A stretch of 13,304 bases of DNA, taken from positions 1 through 13,304 of the forward strand of contig CABRZC010000056.1 in the NCBI GenBank assembly GCA_902475375.1, given 5' to 3'. The translations under genes and the position numbers were made by a program. Source of the stretch: an uncultured Collinsella sp. (lineage in GTDB: Bacteria; Actinomycetota; Coriobacteriia; Coriobacteriales; Coriobacteriaceae). The notes under the pieces are model-generated. The model was given only the letters and a program-made list of their open reading frames with translations, was not told where the DNA came from and made no database searches. Shown piece after piece: positions 1 to 5,903 of the stretch (position 1 is its first letter; every line of letters starts with the position of its first letter).

Positions 1-43
1 GTTCGCTTTACAATATGCAAACATGCGTTCGATAATAGGAGGC

Positions 44-382
44 ATGGAATATCGACAGACAGATGGTAAAACTCGACGCGTGCACAAGCAGTATGTGGAC
101 GTCGTGGCCCGCATCCTCGCGGGCGGACAAGTCGTGCCGGTTACCGTCTGCTGGGTCGACGGTCGCTGTTTTACGATCGACGAGATTGTCTCATCCACCG
201 GTTTTGGCCTAACGGTTCACGGCATTCGTACGGCAACCTATAAGGTTCGTTTTGGTGGGCATGCGACCGAACTGTATCTGGAAGAACAGGCGCGCGAGCG
301 ACCGGATGGCTCGCAGGCCCATTTGATGCGTTGGTGGGTGTGGGCATTCGACCGTACGCTCGAGAGCGGGCGCCGCAGGTAA
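44..382 (+). CDS. Small hypothetical protein (possibly DUF6504-like)
   Basis: A 112-residue soluble protein with no signal peptide or membrane segment. The first dozen residues are basic and polar. The core alternates hydrophobic and polar residues like a small beta-rich fold: a PVTVCWVDGRCFTIDEI stretch, then YKVRFGG, ELYLEE and RWWVWAFD near the C-terminus. This order (hydrophobic strand, W-x-GR-x-F, Y-x-V, xELYL, terminal W-x-W/L) recalls small actinobacterial DUF6504-type proteins found near Y-family polymerases, but I make that link from memory and weakly. I chose ATG 44 over the in-frame ATG 23 because the seven codons between them are atypical here (ATA ATA GGA). The start is not certain: AGGAGG (37-42) lies only one base before ATG 44, too close for a normal Shine-Dalgarno. 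No function is assigned. Confidence 0.6.
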   Translation: MEYRQTDGKTRRVHKQYVDVVARILAGGQVVPVTVCWVDGRCFTIDEIVSSTGFGLTVHGIRTATYKVRFGGHATELYLEEQARERPDGSQAHLMRWWVWAFDRTLESGRRR

Positions 383-397
383 GAGCGCGCGGCATTC

Positions 398-406
398 GGG
401 TACAAT
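398..406 (+). promoter_or_regulatory. Candidate extended -10 promoter for the BI-1 family gene
   Basis: GGGTACAAT followed by GG lies in the 79-base gap upstream of the membrane protein gene. TACAAT matches the sigma-A -10 consensus at 5 of 6 positions, and would start the transcript near 413 with a leader of about 50 bases. No convincing -35 is present at the expected distance. Similar GGGTANNAT strings precede two other + strand genes here. Confidence 0.4.
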
Positions 407-461
407 GGCAGGAATCTTGTCACCTACGGCGCTGTCGCGGCGCTTTTGAAAGGACGATATT

Positions 462-1157
462 ATGAACGATATCCAGGGTTATCAGAACGGCCCCATTGAG
501 ACCGGCGCAAGCCGTGCCAAGGAGATGTCGCCGCGTGCGTACAACCTTGCCATGTCTGCCCTGATCTTTTTGGGCTTTTGCGCCATGGGTGCCGGTGCTT
601 ACTTTACGAGCACCATGGCGTTTGCCCGCATGATGATGAGCGGCGCCGCCTTGCCGCTGGTCTTTGGCTCGTTTATTTTGACCATCGTCGGCATGGTCAT
701 GATGTCGGCCGCCGCGGGCAAGCAGTCTGTGGGTCTGTCCCTTGTGGGCTACGTAATCTTTGCGAGTACCTTTGGCCTGACCGCGTCGTTTGGCCTTGCC
801 AATTACGACCTGCCCACCATCAACACTGCCTTTATCGCCACGGCCGCCATCACCTTTGTCTTTGGTGCGCTGGGCGTGACCTTCCCCAAGTTCTTCCAGC
901 GTGTGTACGGCATTGGTTTTGGCATCCTGCTTGCCACGATTCTGGTCGAGATCGTGCTGATGTTTATGGGCGTCTCGCAGTCCATCACCGACCTGATCGT
1001 GATCGTGGTGTTCGCCGGCTTTATTGGCTACGACACCTATGTGGCCACGACGGTGCCGCCCACGCTGCCCAACGCCGTGCTCATGGCATCCAACCTGTTC
1101 GTGGACATCATCAACGTGTTCCTGCGCATCCTGAACATCCTTGGTCGTCGCGACTAG
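462..1157 (+). CDS. Bax inhibitor-1 (BI-1/YetJ/YccA) family integral membrane protein
   Basis: A 231-residue protein with a polar N-terminus of about 28 residues and then seven hydrophobic helices, at roughly 30-52, 62-83, 92-113, 122-142, 150-170, 175-195 and 207-226. This is the topology and usual length of the BI-1/TMBIM family. The family signature is at the C-terminus: GYDTY (D191) in helix 6 and LFVDIINVFLRILNILG (D215) in helix 7. The two aspartates are 24 residues apart, the same spacing as the Asp171-Asp195 pH-sensing pair of Bacillus subtilis YetJ, a pH-dependent calcium leak channel. A similar cytoplasmic-membrane ion leak role is therefore plausible but inferred. AAAGGA (449-454) sits 7 bases before ATG 462. 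The gene appears monocistronic, with its own -10 and a strong terminator after it. Confidence 0.9.
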   Translation: MNDIQGYQNGPIETGASRAKEMSPRAYNLAMSALIFLGFCAMGAGAYFTSTMAFARMMMSGAALPLVFGSFILTIVGMVMMSAAAGKQSVGLSLVGYVIFASTFGLTASFGLANYDLPTINTAFIATAAITFVFGALGVTFPKFFQRVYGIGFGILLATILVEIVLMFMGVSQSITDLIVIVVFAGFIGYDTYVATTVPPTLPNAVLMASNLFVDIINVFLRILNILGRRD

Positions 1158-1203
1158 CGCGGGGCATTGCAGCGTTTCTTGTCGGACGCGGTAAAACGAT
1201 GTG

Positions 1204-1232
1204 AAAGGCGGTCCTTCGGGGCCGTCTTTTTT
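1204..1232 (+). terminator. Rho-independent terminator after the BI-1 family gene
   Basis: An 8-bp stem (GGCGGTCC 1207-1214 with GGGCCGTC 1219-1226, including two G-U pairs) is closed by a TTCG tetraloop and followed by six T (1227-1232). AAA before the stem can pair with the start of the T tract. Confidence 0.88.
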
Positions 1233-1242
1233 GTGCACGGCG

Positions 1243-1251
1243 GGGTATCAT
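1243..1251 (+). promoter_or_regulatory. Candidate extended -10 promoter for the PARG-like gene
   Basis: GGGTATCAT followed by GG lies just after the preceding terminator. TATCAT matches the -10 consensus at 5 of 6 positions and would start transcription near 1258, about 40 bases before the start codon. No -35 match is visible, and the space where it would fall is the terminator T tract. Confidence 0.4.
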
Positions 1252-1298
1252 GGATGGGAAAAGCCGATAGCGGCAGAGACCGAGAAAGGTGACCACTT

Positions 1299-2432
1299 AT
1301 GGCAGACGTCGACAACAGGAACCGTAACCGCAGGTCTAACCGAGCGGGTCAGCCCAATCCCAAGCGCGAGGCGCGTGCCAAGGCCGCCGAGCGCCATGTG
1401 GTGGCTGTGTCCGAGGCCTGCGCCAAGGACATCGAGCGTTCGCTTGCCGGCGTGCGCAAGTTCGATGGTATGCCTGCCGGATTTGTCGCGGCGATGAAGG
1501 CCAAGGCCCAAGCGGCCGACACTGCCGAGGAGCAGGTTGTTGAGGAGCCCGAGGTCGCCGAGGTCGAAGCCGCTGAGGTTGCATCCGCCGAGACCGAGGT
1601 TTCGGCCGAGCCTGCAGCCGCCGAGGAGGCCGCGGAGACCGAGTCCGCGCCTACCGCTGAAAAGCCCGCTCCGGTCCTGCCTGAGGTCACCGTGCTCGAC
1701 GCCTCTGCCACGCAGGCCATTCTGGATAACGGCCGAGGCTACGCGCAGTTCTGCGACATGGCCGTGCTCGCCTTTGCCTCGTTCACCAACCCGGGCGGTG
1801 GCTACATCCAGGGCTATCTGGGTCAGGAGGCCACGCTCTGTGCCGATTCGTATCTGTACAACGTCCTCGATAAGCAGCGCAAATGGTACGGCGAGAACCG
1901 TCGCCGCAACATCAACTGCGAGCTTTACCGCAACCGTGCACTGGTGGTGCCTGCGGTGCGCTTCGACCGCAACCACGTGCATGCGTATGCCGATGTAATC
2001 GTTGCCGCCGCGCCCAACGCCAAGCGCGCTCGCCAGGAGTATCGCGTGGGTGACGATGCCCTGCTGGACGCCCTGCGCGATCGCATCCGCTTTGTGCTTG
2101 CCATCTGCGACGAGCTGGGTCGCGAGAAGCTCGTACTGGGCGCTTGGGGTTGCGACAACAACGGCTTTGACGCCGAGGCCGTGGCCGAGCTCTTCCGCAA
2201 TGAGCTCGCGTCGGGCGACTTCAAGGTCAAGCAGGTCTTCTTTGCCGTGCCCTCTACGCGTTGGGACGAGGACTTTGCCAAGTTCGAGCATGTGCTGGCA
2301 AACTTCCCCGAGCGCAACGAGGAGTCCTATGCCCAGGTTGCCGCACGCGCTGCGGCTGCTCGCGCCGCCGAGCAGGCCCAGGCTGCCGCCGAGGACGATG
2401 AGGACGATGACGATTGGCGCAAGTACCTGTAA
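1299..2432 (+). CDS. TIGR02452/microbial PARG-like macrodomain protein with substituted catalytic motif
   Basis: A 377-residue cytosolic protein in three parts. Residues 1-70 are basic and probably helical. Residues about 71-128 form an Ala/Glu/Pro-rich acidic linker. Residues about 129-335 are the PARG-like fold, followed by an Ala-rich stretch and an acidic tail (EDDEDDDD, 365-372). Family motifs seen are VLAFASFTNPGGGYIQG (156-172), LCADSYLY (180-187), ADVIVAAAPNAK (231-242) and LVLGAWGCDNNGFD (278-291). The family hydrolyses ADP-ribose polymers or protein-linked ADP-ribose using GGG-x(6-8)-QEE, whose last Glu is catalytic. Here the string is GGG-x7-QEA (Q176, E177, A178), so the catalytic Glu is missing. 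The domain that normally precedes the motif is replaced by the linker. AGAAAGG precedes ATG 1299 by 9 bases. I infer an ADP-ribose-binding protein, possibly without hydrolase activity. Confidence 0.85.
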   Translation: MADVDNRNRNRRSNRAGQPNPKREARAKAAERHVVAVSEACAKDIERSLAGVRKFDGMPAGFVAAMKAKAQAADTAEEQVVEEPEVAEVEAAEVASAETEVSAEPAAAEEAAETESAPTAEKPAPVLPEVTVLDASATQAILDNGRGYAQFCDMAVLAFASFTNPGGGYIQGYLGQEATLCADSYLYNVLDKQRKWYGENRRRNINCELYRNRALVVPAVRFDRNHVHAYADVIVAAAPNAKRARQEYRVGDDALLDALRDRIRFVLAICDELGREKLVLGAWGCDNNGFDAEAVAELFRNELASGDFKVKQVFFAVPSTRWDEDFAKFEHVLANFPERNEESYAQVAARAAAARAAEQAQAAAEDDEDDDDWRKYL

Positions 2433-2457
2433 TCGGTACGTGCCGACAGATAGGTCG

Positions 2458-2490
2458 AGCCGGCGGGAGGGCTGCTTCCGTCGGCTTTTT
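2458..2490 (+). terminator. Hairpin terminator between the PARG-like gene and the esterase
   Basis: A 9-bp stem (AGCCGGCGG 2458-2466 with CCGTCGGCT 2478-2486, one G-U pair) has an 11-base loop and is followed by a short T run to 2490. It begins 25 bases after the upstream stop codon. The T run is short and ends only 4 bases before the esterase ribosome binding site, so some read-through may feed the esterase, for which I see no separate promoter. Confidence 0.7.
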
Positions 2491-2509
2491 ACTAAAGGAA
2501 GGGCTTACG

Positions 2510-3169
2510 ATGAAAAACGTTCTGTGCTTTGGTGACAGCAATACCTATGGCTACGATCCGGCAGGTATGCGCGACGGCACCGCGGTGCGCTATGCGCACG
2601 ATGTGCGCTGGTGCGGCGTGGCACAGCGTGACCTGGGCGAGGGCTGGCACGTAATTGAGGAAGGCTTAAACGGCCGCACGACGGTGCGCGACGATATGTG
2701 CCATCTGGATACTAATCTCAACGGTATTCGCGCGTTGCCGATGCTGCTCGAGGCCCATAAGCCGCTGGATGCGATCGTGATTATGCTGGGCACCAACGAC
2801 TGTAAGACGGTCTTTAACGTGACAGCTTCCGATATCGCCCGTGGCGCCATGGCGCTGATTCGCACTGTCCGCGCGTTTCCGTGGACCGACGCTGCGCCTT
2901 GTCCGCGCATTCTGCTGATGGCTCCTATCAAGATCAAGCCGCAGATCGCCGATGTGTATATGACCGACTTTGACGAGCACTCCGTCGAGGCCTCGGAGCA
3001 TTTTGCCGAATACTATGCGTATGTTGCCGAACAGTTTGGCTGCGACTTTTTGAATGCCGCCGATTTTGCCGAGCCGGGCGATATCGATTATCTGCACATG
3101 ATGCCGGTAAGCCACGAGAGCCTCGGCCATGCCGTGGCAGCCAAGCTCAAAGAGATGCTCGGAGAGTAG
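2510..3169 (+). CDS. SGNH/GDSL-family hydrolase (arylesterase-like)
   Basis: A 219-residue cytoplasmic hydrolase with all four SGNH blocks in order: block I CFGDSNTYGY with nucleophile Ser10, block II GLNGRTT (Gly52, Asn54), block III GTND (94-97, Asn96 in the oxyanion hole), and block V D-x-x-H (Asp193, His196). The ProGDSN start, the REGION after GLNGRTT and the overall length fit the small bacterial arylesterase/acyl-transferase group typified by the Mycobacterium smegmatis enzyme. That group hydrolyses short acyl esters; the natural substrate is unknown. There is no signal peptide. I chose ATG 2510 because AAAGGAAGGG (2494-2503) lies just upstream; the frame is open back to 2414, but that would overlap the previous gene and its terminator. 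Block V ends in HMMPVSH rather than the common HLDxxGH, which is unusual, though the catalytic pair is intact. Confidence 0.88.
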   Translation: MKNVLCFGDSNTYGYDPAGMRDGTAVRYAHDVRWCGVAQRDLGEGWHVIEEGLNGRTTVRDDMCHLDTNLNGIRALPMLLEAHKPLDAIVIMLGTNDCKTVFNVTASDIARGAMALIRTVRAFPWTDAAPCPRILLMAPIKIKPQIADVYMTDFDEHSVEASEHFAEYYAYVAEQFGCDFLNAADFAEPGDIDYLHMMPVSHESLGHAVAAKLKEMLGE

Positions 3170-3191
3170 TACGGCCCAAAGCAGTACAAAA

Positions 3192-3207
3192 GTTCCCCTT
3201 GCGGTGG
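3192..3207 (+). repeat. Direct repeat copy flanking the paired palindromes
   Basis: GTTCCCCTTGCGGTGG here recurs as GTCCCCTTTGCGGTGG at 3390-3405. The two copies bracket both 55-nt palindromes, 198 bases apart. They could mark the edges of one composite repeat cassette. The second copy also forms the 3' arm of a hairpin (3373-3405). Confidence 0.6.
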
Positions 3208-3224
3208 CTTGTTTCGTTGGTTTG

Positions 3225-3279
3225 TCTTGATCTGTAACAGCTGTAAGGCCGAAAACGGGCTAGATGTTACAGATTGAGA
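3225..3279. repeat. 55-nt palindromic repeat, copy 1
   Basis: Arms TCTTGATCTGTAACA (3225-3239) and TGTTACAGATTGAGA (3265-3279) are inverted repeats of 15 bases around a 25-base centre. The two non-Watson-Crick positions are both G-U compatible in RNA. The centre contains CTAGA next to the right arm, whereas copy 2 has TCTAG next to its left arm, so this copy lies in the opposite orientation to copy 2. It sits in the spacer between the convergent esterase and thiD genes. No open frame is present. Confidence 0.8.
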
Positions 3280-3305
3280 TTATTTAGGTCGATATCGGTC
3301 GTTTG

Positions 3306-3360
3306 TCTCGATCTGTAACATCTAGGGTCGATTTCGCCGAGTTACTGTTACAGATCGAGA
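3306..3360. repeat. 55-nt palindromic repeat, copy 2
   Basis: Arms TCTCGATCTGTAACA (3306-3320) and TGTTACAGATCGAGA (3346-3360) are a perfect 15-base inverted repeat around a centre of exactly 25 bases, the same arm and loop lengths as copy 1. The arm sequence is shared with copy 1 while most of the centre differs. This could be a mobile palindromic repeat family, an RNA hairpin, or a binding site for a dimeric protein. Confidence 0.82.
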
Positions 3361-3372
3361 TGTTTGTGGGAA

Positions 3373-3409
3373 CCGCCACAAAGGTGCCTGTCCCCTTTGC
3401 GGTGGTTTT
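3373..3409 (+). terminator. Possible terminator hairpin at the end of the repeat spacer
   Basis: CCGCCACAAAGG (3373-3384) pairs with CCTTTGCGGTGG (3394-3405) with one mismatch and one G-U pair, a 9-base loop and a TTTT tail. It ends 12 bases from the thiD stop and could stop + strand transcription coming from the esterase. The T tail is short. Confidence 0.45.
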
Positions 3410-3421
3410 GGGCTGCGAATC

Positions 3422-4252
3422 TTAATACTGCCACATGTGGTTGACGGGGCCGGAGCCTTTGCCCATGTCAAAGCCAGCGGCGAGAGCACCCGTTAGGTAG
3501 GCCTTGCCGGCGTTGACGGCATCGGCAAGATCCATGCCCTGGGCCAGCGCGCAGGCGATGGCGGACGAAAGCGTACAGCCAGTACCGTGCGTGTTGCCGG
3601 TCTCGATGCGCTTGTGGCGGAACCACGTGGTGAGCGGATCGCCCAGATGGTTGCCCTCGTCATCGAGCGGCGCGGGCTCTGCTAGCACATCGTTGGCCTC
3701 GTTGACAAAATGCCCGCCCTTAACGAGAGACGCGCAGCCAAAGCGACGGGTGAGAAGCATGGCGGCATTTTGCTGCGTGCGCTCGGAATCGACCTCATAA
3801 TCGAGCAGCGCCATGGCCTCGGGAATGTTGGGCGTGATAACGGTCGCCAGCGGGAACAGGCGGCGGGTGAGTGCCTCAGCGGCATCCTCGGCAATGAGGC
3901 GAGCACCCGAGGTGGCGACCATGACGGGGTCGACGACGATATTTTGTGCGTCCCAGGCGCTCAAGCGGTCGGCGATAACCTCGATAATCTCGGCAGAGGA
4001 GACCATGCCGATCTTGACGGCGCTGGGTCGAATATCGTCAAAAACGGCATCGATCTGCGCCGCGACAATATCCGGGGAGATGTTCTGCACAGCGGTGACG
4101 CCCAGGGTGTTCTGTGCGGTGATGGCTGTGATGGCCGTCTCGGCATACAGGCGGTGCGCCGTGATGGTCTTGATGTCGGCCTGAATGCCGGCGCCACCGC
4201 TGGAATCGGATCCTGCGATGGATAGAACGGCGGGTACCTTACTGCGATCCAT
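3422..4252 (-). CDS. thiD: Hydroxymethylpyrimidine/phosphomethylpyrimidine kinase ThiD
   Basis: A 276-residue ribokinase-fold kinase that phosphorylates HMP and then HMP-phosphate to HMP-pyrophosphate, the pyrimidine half of thiamine. Motifs in order are AGSDSSGGAGIQAD (13-26, substrate loop), VDPVMVATSGARL (107-119), TPNIPEA (140-146), LVKGGH (176-181) and the ATP/anion-hole motif NTHGTGCTLSSA (220-231, GTGC 223-226). The length is normal for single-domain ThiD; there is no fused ThiE or TenA domain. AAGGGAG (complement of 4258-4264) lies 5 bases before the ATG. thiC is upstream on the same strand, 178 bases away. That gap contains a good -10, so thiD may be transcribed independently as well as by read-through. 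It has no visible TPP aptamer of its own. Confidence 0.95.
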   Translation of the reverse strand: MDRSKVPAVLSIAGSDSSGGAGIQADIKTITAHRLYAETAITAITAQNTLGVTAVQNISPDIVAAQIDAVFDDIRPSAVKIGMVSSAEIIEVIADRLSAWDAQNIVVDPVMVATSGARLIAEDAAEALTRRLFPLATVITPNIPEAMALLDYEVDSERTQQNAAMLLTRRFGCASLVKGGHFVNEANDVLAEPAPLDDEGNHLGDPLTTWFRHKRIETGNTHGTGCTLSSAIACALAQGMDLADAVNAGKAYLTGALAAGFDMGKGSGPVNHMWQY

Positions 4253-4298
4253 GTTCGCTCCCTTGTTCGGTCGGATTCAAATGGGTCTTTAAGTCTGC

Positions 4299-4304
4299 AT
4301 TATA
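4299..4304 (-). promoter_or_regulatory. Candidate -10 (TATAAT) promoter for thiD
   Basis: A perfect TATAAT on the - strand lies about 47 bases before the thiD start, giving a leader near 40 bases. The hexamer 17 bases upstream reads AATACA, only a partial -35 match. A GC-rich hairpin (4310-4339) overlaps the -35 region. Confidence 0.45.
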
Positions 4305-4309
4305 AAGTT

Positions 4310-4339
4310 GCCCGGGCCGGCTGTATTCCGAACCCGGGC
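4310..4339 (-). other. GC-rich hairpin in the thiC-thiD spacer
   Basis: GCCCGGG (4310-4316) pairs with CCCGGGC (4333-4339). On the - strand the stem gains two G-U pairs (9 bp), which favours an RNA role in that direction. It is followed by only three T, so it is a weak terminator candidate for thiC at best. It could instead be an RNA 3' end stabiliser. Confidence 0.4.
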
Positions 4340-4377
4340 GGGCGATGCAATCTTTACGCAAATGTAAGCAAATGTTC

Positions 4378-4431
4378 ACGCGTCAACAATTGTCGAACAC
4401 CTTGTTACCGATTGTGGCTTCGGTGACGCGT
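4378..4431. repeat. Inverted repeat enclosing a copy of thiC 3' coding sequence
   Basis: ACGCGTCA (4378-4385) and TGACGCGT (4424-4431, overlapping the thiC stop codon) are inverted repeats around 38 bases. Inside the loop, TCGAACACCTTGTT (4393-4406) is an exact 14-base copy of thiC positions 4465-4478, which encode NKVF near the ThiC C-terminus. Confidence 0.55.
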
Positions 4432-5765
4432 TAGTCCTCAATACCGAGGTCGATCGTCGTGCCTTCGAACACCTTGTTGACGGTGCGGACGGCGCACATC
4501 TTGCCACACATGGTGCAAGTGCCCTCGGTGGCGGCGGGGGATTCCTCGTAGCGCTTCTTGCCGGTGACCGGGTCGAGCGCGCACTTCCACATGGCGTCCC
4601 AGTCGAGCTTACGGCGTGCCTGGCCCATCTTGTCATCCATGTCGCGGGCGTGCGGCACCTTCTTGGCGATGTCGGCGGCGTGCGCGGCGATCTTGGTGGC
4701 CATGAGGCCATCGAGCACGTCCTGGGCGTTGGGCAGGCACAGGTGCTCGGCCGGCGTCACATAGCACAGGAAGTCGGCACCGGAGCTGGCGGAGATGGCG
4801 CCGCCGATGGCAGCGGTGATGTGGTCGTAGCCCACGCCGATATCGGTCACCAGCGGCCCGAGCACATAGAACGGGGCGTTGTGGCACAGGCGCTTCTGCA
4901 GTTTCATGTTGGCGGCGATCTCGTCGAGCGCCATGTGACCCGGGCCTTCGACCATAACCTGGACGCCGGCGGCCCAAGCGCGCTTGCACAGCTTGCCCAG
5001 CTCGATCATCTCGGCGGTCTCGGTTGCGTCGTTGGAGTCGTAGAGGCAGCCCGGGCGGCAGGAGTCGCCGAGCGAGATCGTCACGTCGTATTCGTGACAG
5101 ATCTCGAGCACCTCGTCGTAGAACTCGTAGAAGGGGTTCTCGTTACCGGTGACTTCCATCCAGCCAAACAGCAGCGAGCCGCCGCGACTGACGATGTTCA
5201 TGAGGCGGCCGGTCTCCTTAAAGGTTTTGATGACCGACTTGTTGATGCCGCAGTGGATGGTCATAAAGTCCACGCCGTCCTCGGCATGAGCGCGCACGAC
5301 CTCGAGCAGATCGTCCTTGGTGAGCTTGACCAGCGGCTTTTCCATGTAGCCGATGGCGTCATACATGGGGACGGTGCCCACCATAAGCGGCGTCTCGTCG
5401 ATGAGCTGCTGGCGGAACTGGCGCGTCTTGCCCGAGTTGGAGAGGTCCATGATGGCGTCGGCGCCAAAGTCCTCGGCGATCTTGACCTTCTTCCACTCCT
5501 CGGCGGCATCGGCCTTGTCGCCCGAGATGCCCAGGTTGACGTTGACCTTGGTGGACAGGCCCTCGCCGACACCAAAGGCGCGCATGCCCTTTTTGATATG
5601 CACGATGTTGGCGGGAATGGCGATGCGGCCGTCTGCCACGCGCTCGCGGATGTACTCGGGGTCGCGATGCTCGCGCTCGGCAACCTCCTTCATCTGCGGC
5701 GTGATCTGCCCGGCGCGGGCGAAGTCGATTTGCGTGACGAGCTTGGGCTCGGTCTGTGTGCTCAT
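4431..5765 (-). CDS. thiC: Phosphomethylpyrimidine synthase ThiC (short form)
   Basis: A 444-residue radical-SAM enzyme that rearranges aminoimidazole ribotide to HMP-phosphate, the committed pyrimidine step of thiamine synthesis. Conserved segments seen are VNVNLGISGD (75-84), the IMDLSNSGKT stretch (105-114), MTIHCGIN (168-175), SLGDSCRPGC (231-240), VEGPGH (272-277), LGPLVTDIGVGYDHI (302-316) and YVTPAEHLCLP (335-345). The C-terminal iron-sulfur motif is CTMCGKMC (Cys417, 420, 424; CX2CX3C). It lacks the long N-terminal domain of proteobacterial ThiC, as expected for the short Gram-positive/archaeal form. I chose the ATG at 5765 over one 8 codons upstream because AAGGGAG (complement of 5774-5780) is 8 bases before it and the upstream ATG falls inside the riboswitch. 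The gene is controlled by a TPP riboswitch. Confidence 0.97.
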   Translation of the reverse strand: MSTQTEPKLVTQIDFARAGQITPQMKEVAEREHRDPEYIRERVADGRIAIPANIVHIKKGMRAFGVGEGLSTKVNVNLGISGDKADAAEEWKKVKIAEDFGADAIMDLSNSGKTRQFRQQLIDETPLMVGTVPMYDAIGYMEKPLVKLTKDDLLEVVRAHAEDGVDFMTIHCGINKSVIKTFKETGRLMNIVSRGGSLLFGWMEVTGNENPFYEFYDEVLEICHEYDVTISLGDSCRPGCLYDSNDATETAEMIELGKLCKRAWAAGVQVMVEGPGHMALDEIAANMKLQKRLCHNAPFYVLGPLVTDIGVGYDHITAAIGGAISASSGADFLCYVTPAEHLCLPNAQDVLDGLMATKIAAHAADIAKKVPHARDMDDKMGQARRKLDWDAMWKCALDPVTGKKRYEESPAATEGTCTMCGKMCAVRTVNKVFEGTTIDLGIED

Positions 5766-5769
5766 TGGC

Positions 5770-5864
5770 ACGGCTCCCTTCGTTGGCATTACCCATATCA
5801 GGTTTGCGGGTCAGGGCGGGCGCGCCCAGTCTCAGCCTACCGTCTTGTCCTGCAAGCTCCCCGT
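5770..5864 (-). promoter_or_regulatory. TPP riboswitch (THI element) upstream of thiC
   Basis: Read on the - strand, the leader has the hallmark elements in order: GGAGCTTGC, GGCTGAGA (complement of 5830-5837), then CCTGATATGGGTAATGCC (complement of 5785-5802) and AACGAAGGGAG. ACGG at the 5' end (5861-5864) can pair with CCGT (5770-5773) as the P1 closing helix. The thiC Shine-Dalgarno AAGGGAG is itself the conserved 3' segment of the aptamer, 8 bases before the start codon. Binding of TPP should therefore hide the ribosome site directly; I see no terminator between aptamer and gene. Confidence 0.95.
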
Positions 5865-5880
5865 TTATGTGGTGGGCTCA

Positions 5881-5886
5881 AGTATA
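5881..5886 (-). promoter_or_regulatory. thiC: Candidate -10 promoter for riboswitch-thiC
   Basis: TATACT on the - strand (5 of 6 to consensus) would start the RNA near 5874, about ten bases before the P1 helix of the riboswitch, which is where such a start is expected. No clear -35 is seen. Confidence 0.5.
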
Positions 5887-5894
5887 GCCTGAAT

Positions 5895-5903
5895 GGGTAC
5901 GAT
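5895..5903 (+). promoter_or_regulatory. Candidate extended -10 promoter for the membrane protein gene
   Basis: GGGTACGAT on the + strand lies 33 bases before the start codon, with a predicted start near 5910. It matches the GGGTANNAT strings at 398 and 1243. It lies just beside the thiC promoter, making this a divergent promoter pair within about 25 bases. Confidence 0.35.

Noticed and set aside
420..1238. 272-codon open frame on the - strand opposite the BI-1 family gene
   Set aside because: The translation is a His/Gly/Gln-rich low-complexity string with no ribosome site. It is the antisense shadow of a GC-rich gene with clear family motifs.
1505..1670. Repetitive GAG/GCC stretch as a DNA repeat array
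   Set aside because: It is in frame within the PARG-like gene and simply encodes an Ala/Glu-rich linker without a fixed repeat unit.
1248..2291. 347-codon open frame on the - strand opposite the PARG-like gene
   Set aside because: It is open only because of the Ala/Glu-rich codons on the + strand; the protein is repetitive Leu/Gly with no recognisable motif.
3225..3360. The two palindromes as a minimal CRISPR array
   Set aside because: Only two units, oppositely oriented, with the conserved parts being inverted arms rather than direct repeats, and no cas genes in the window.
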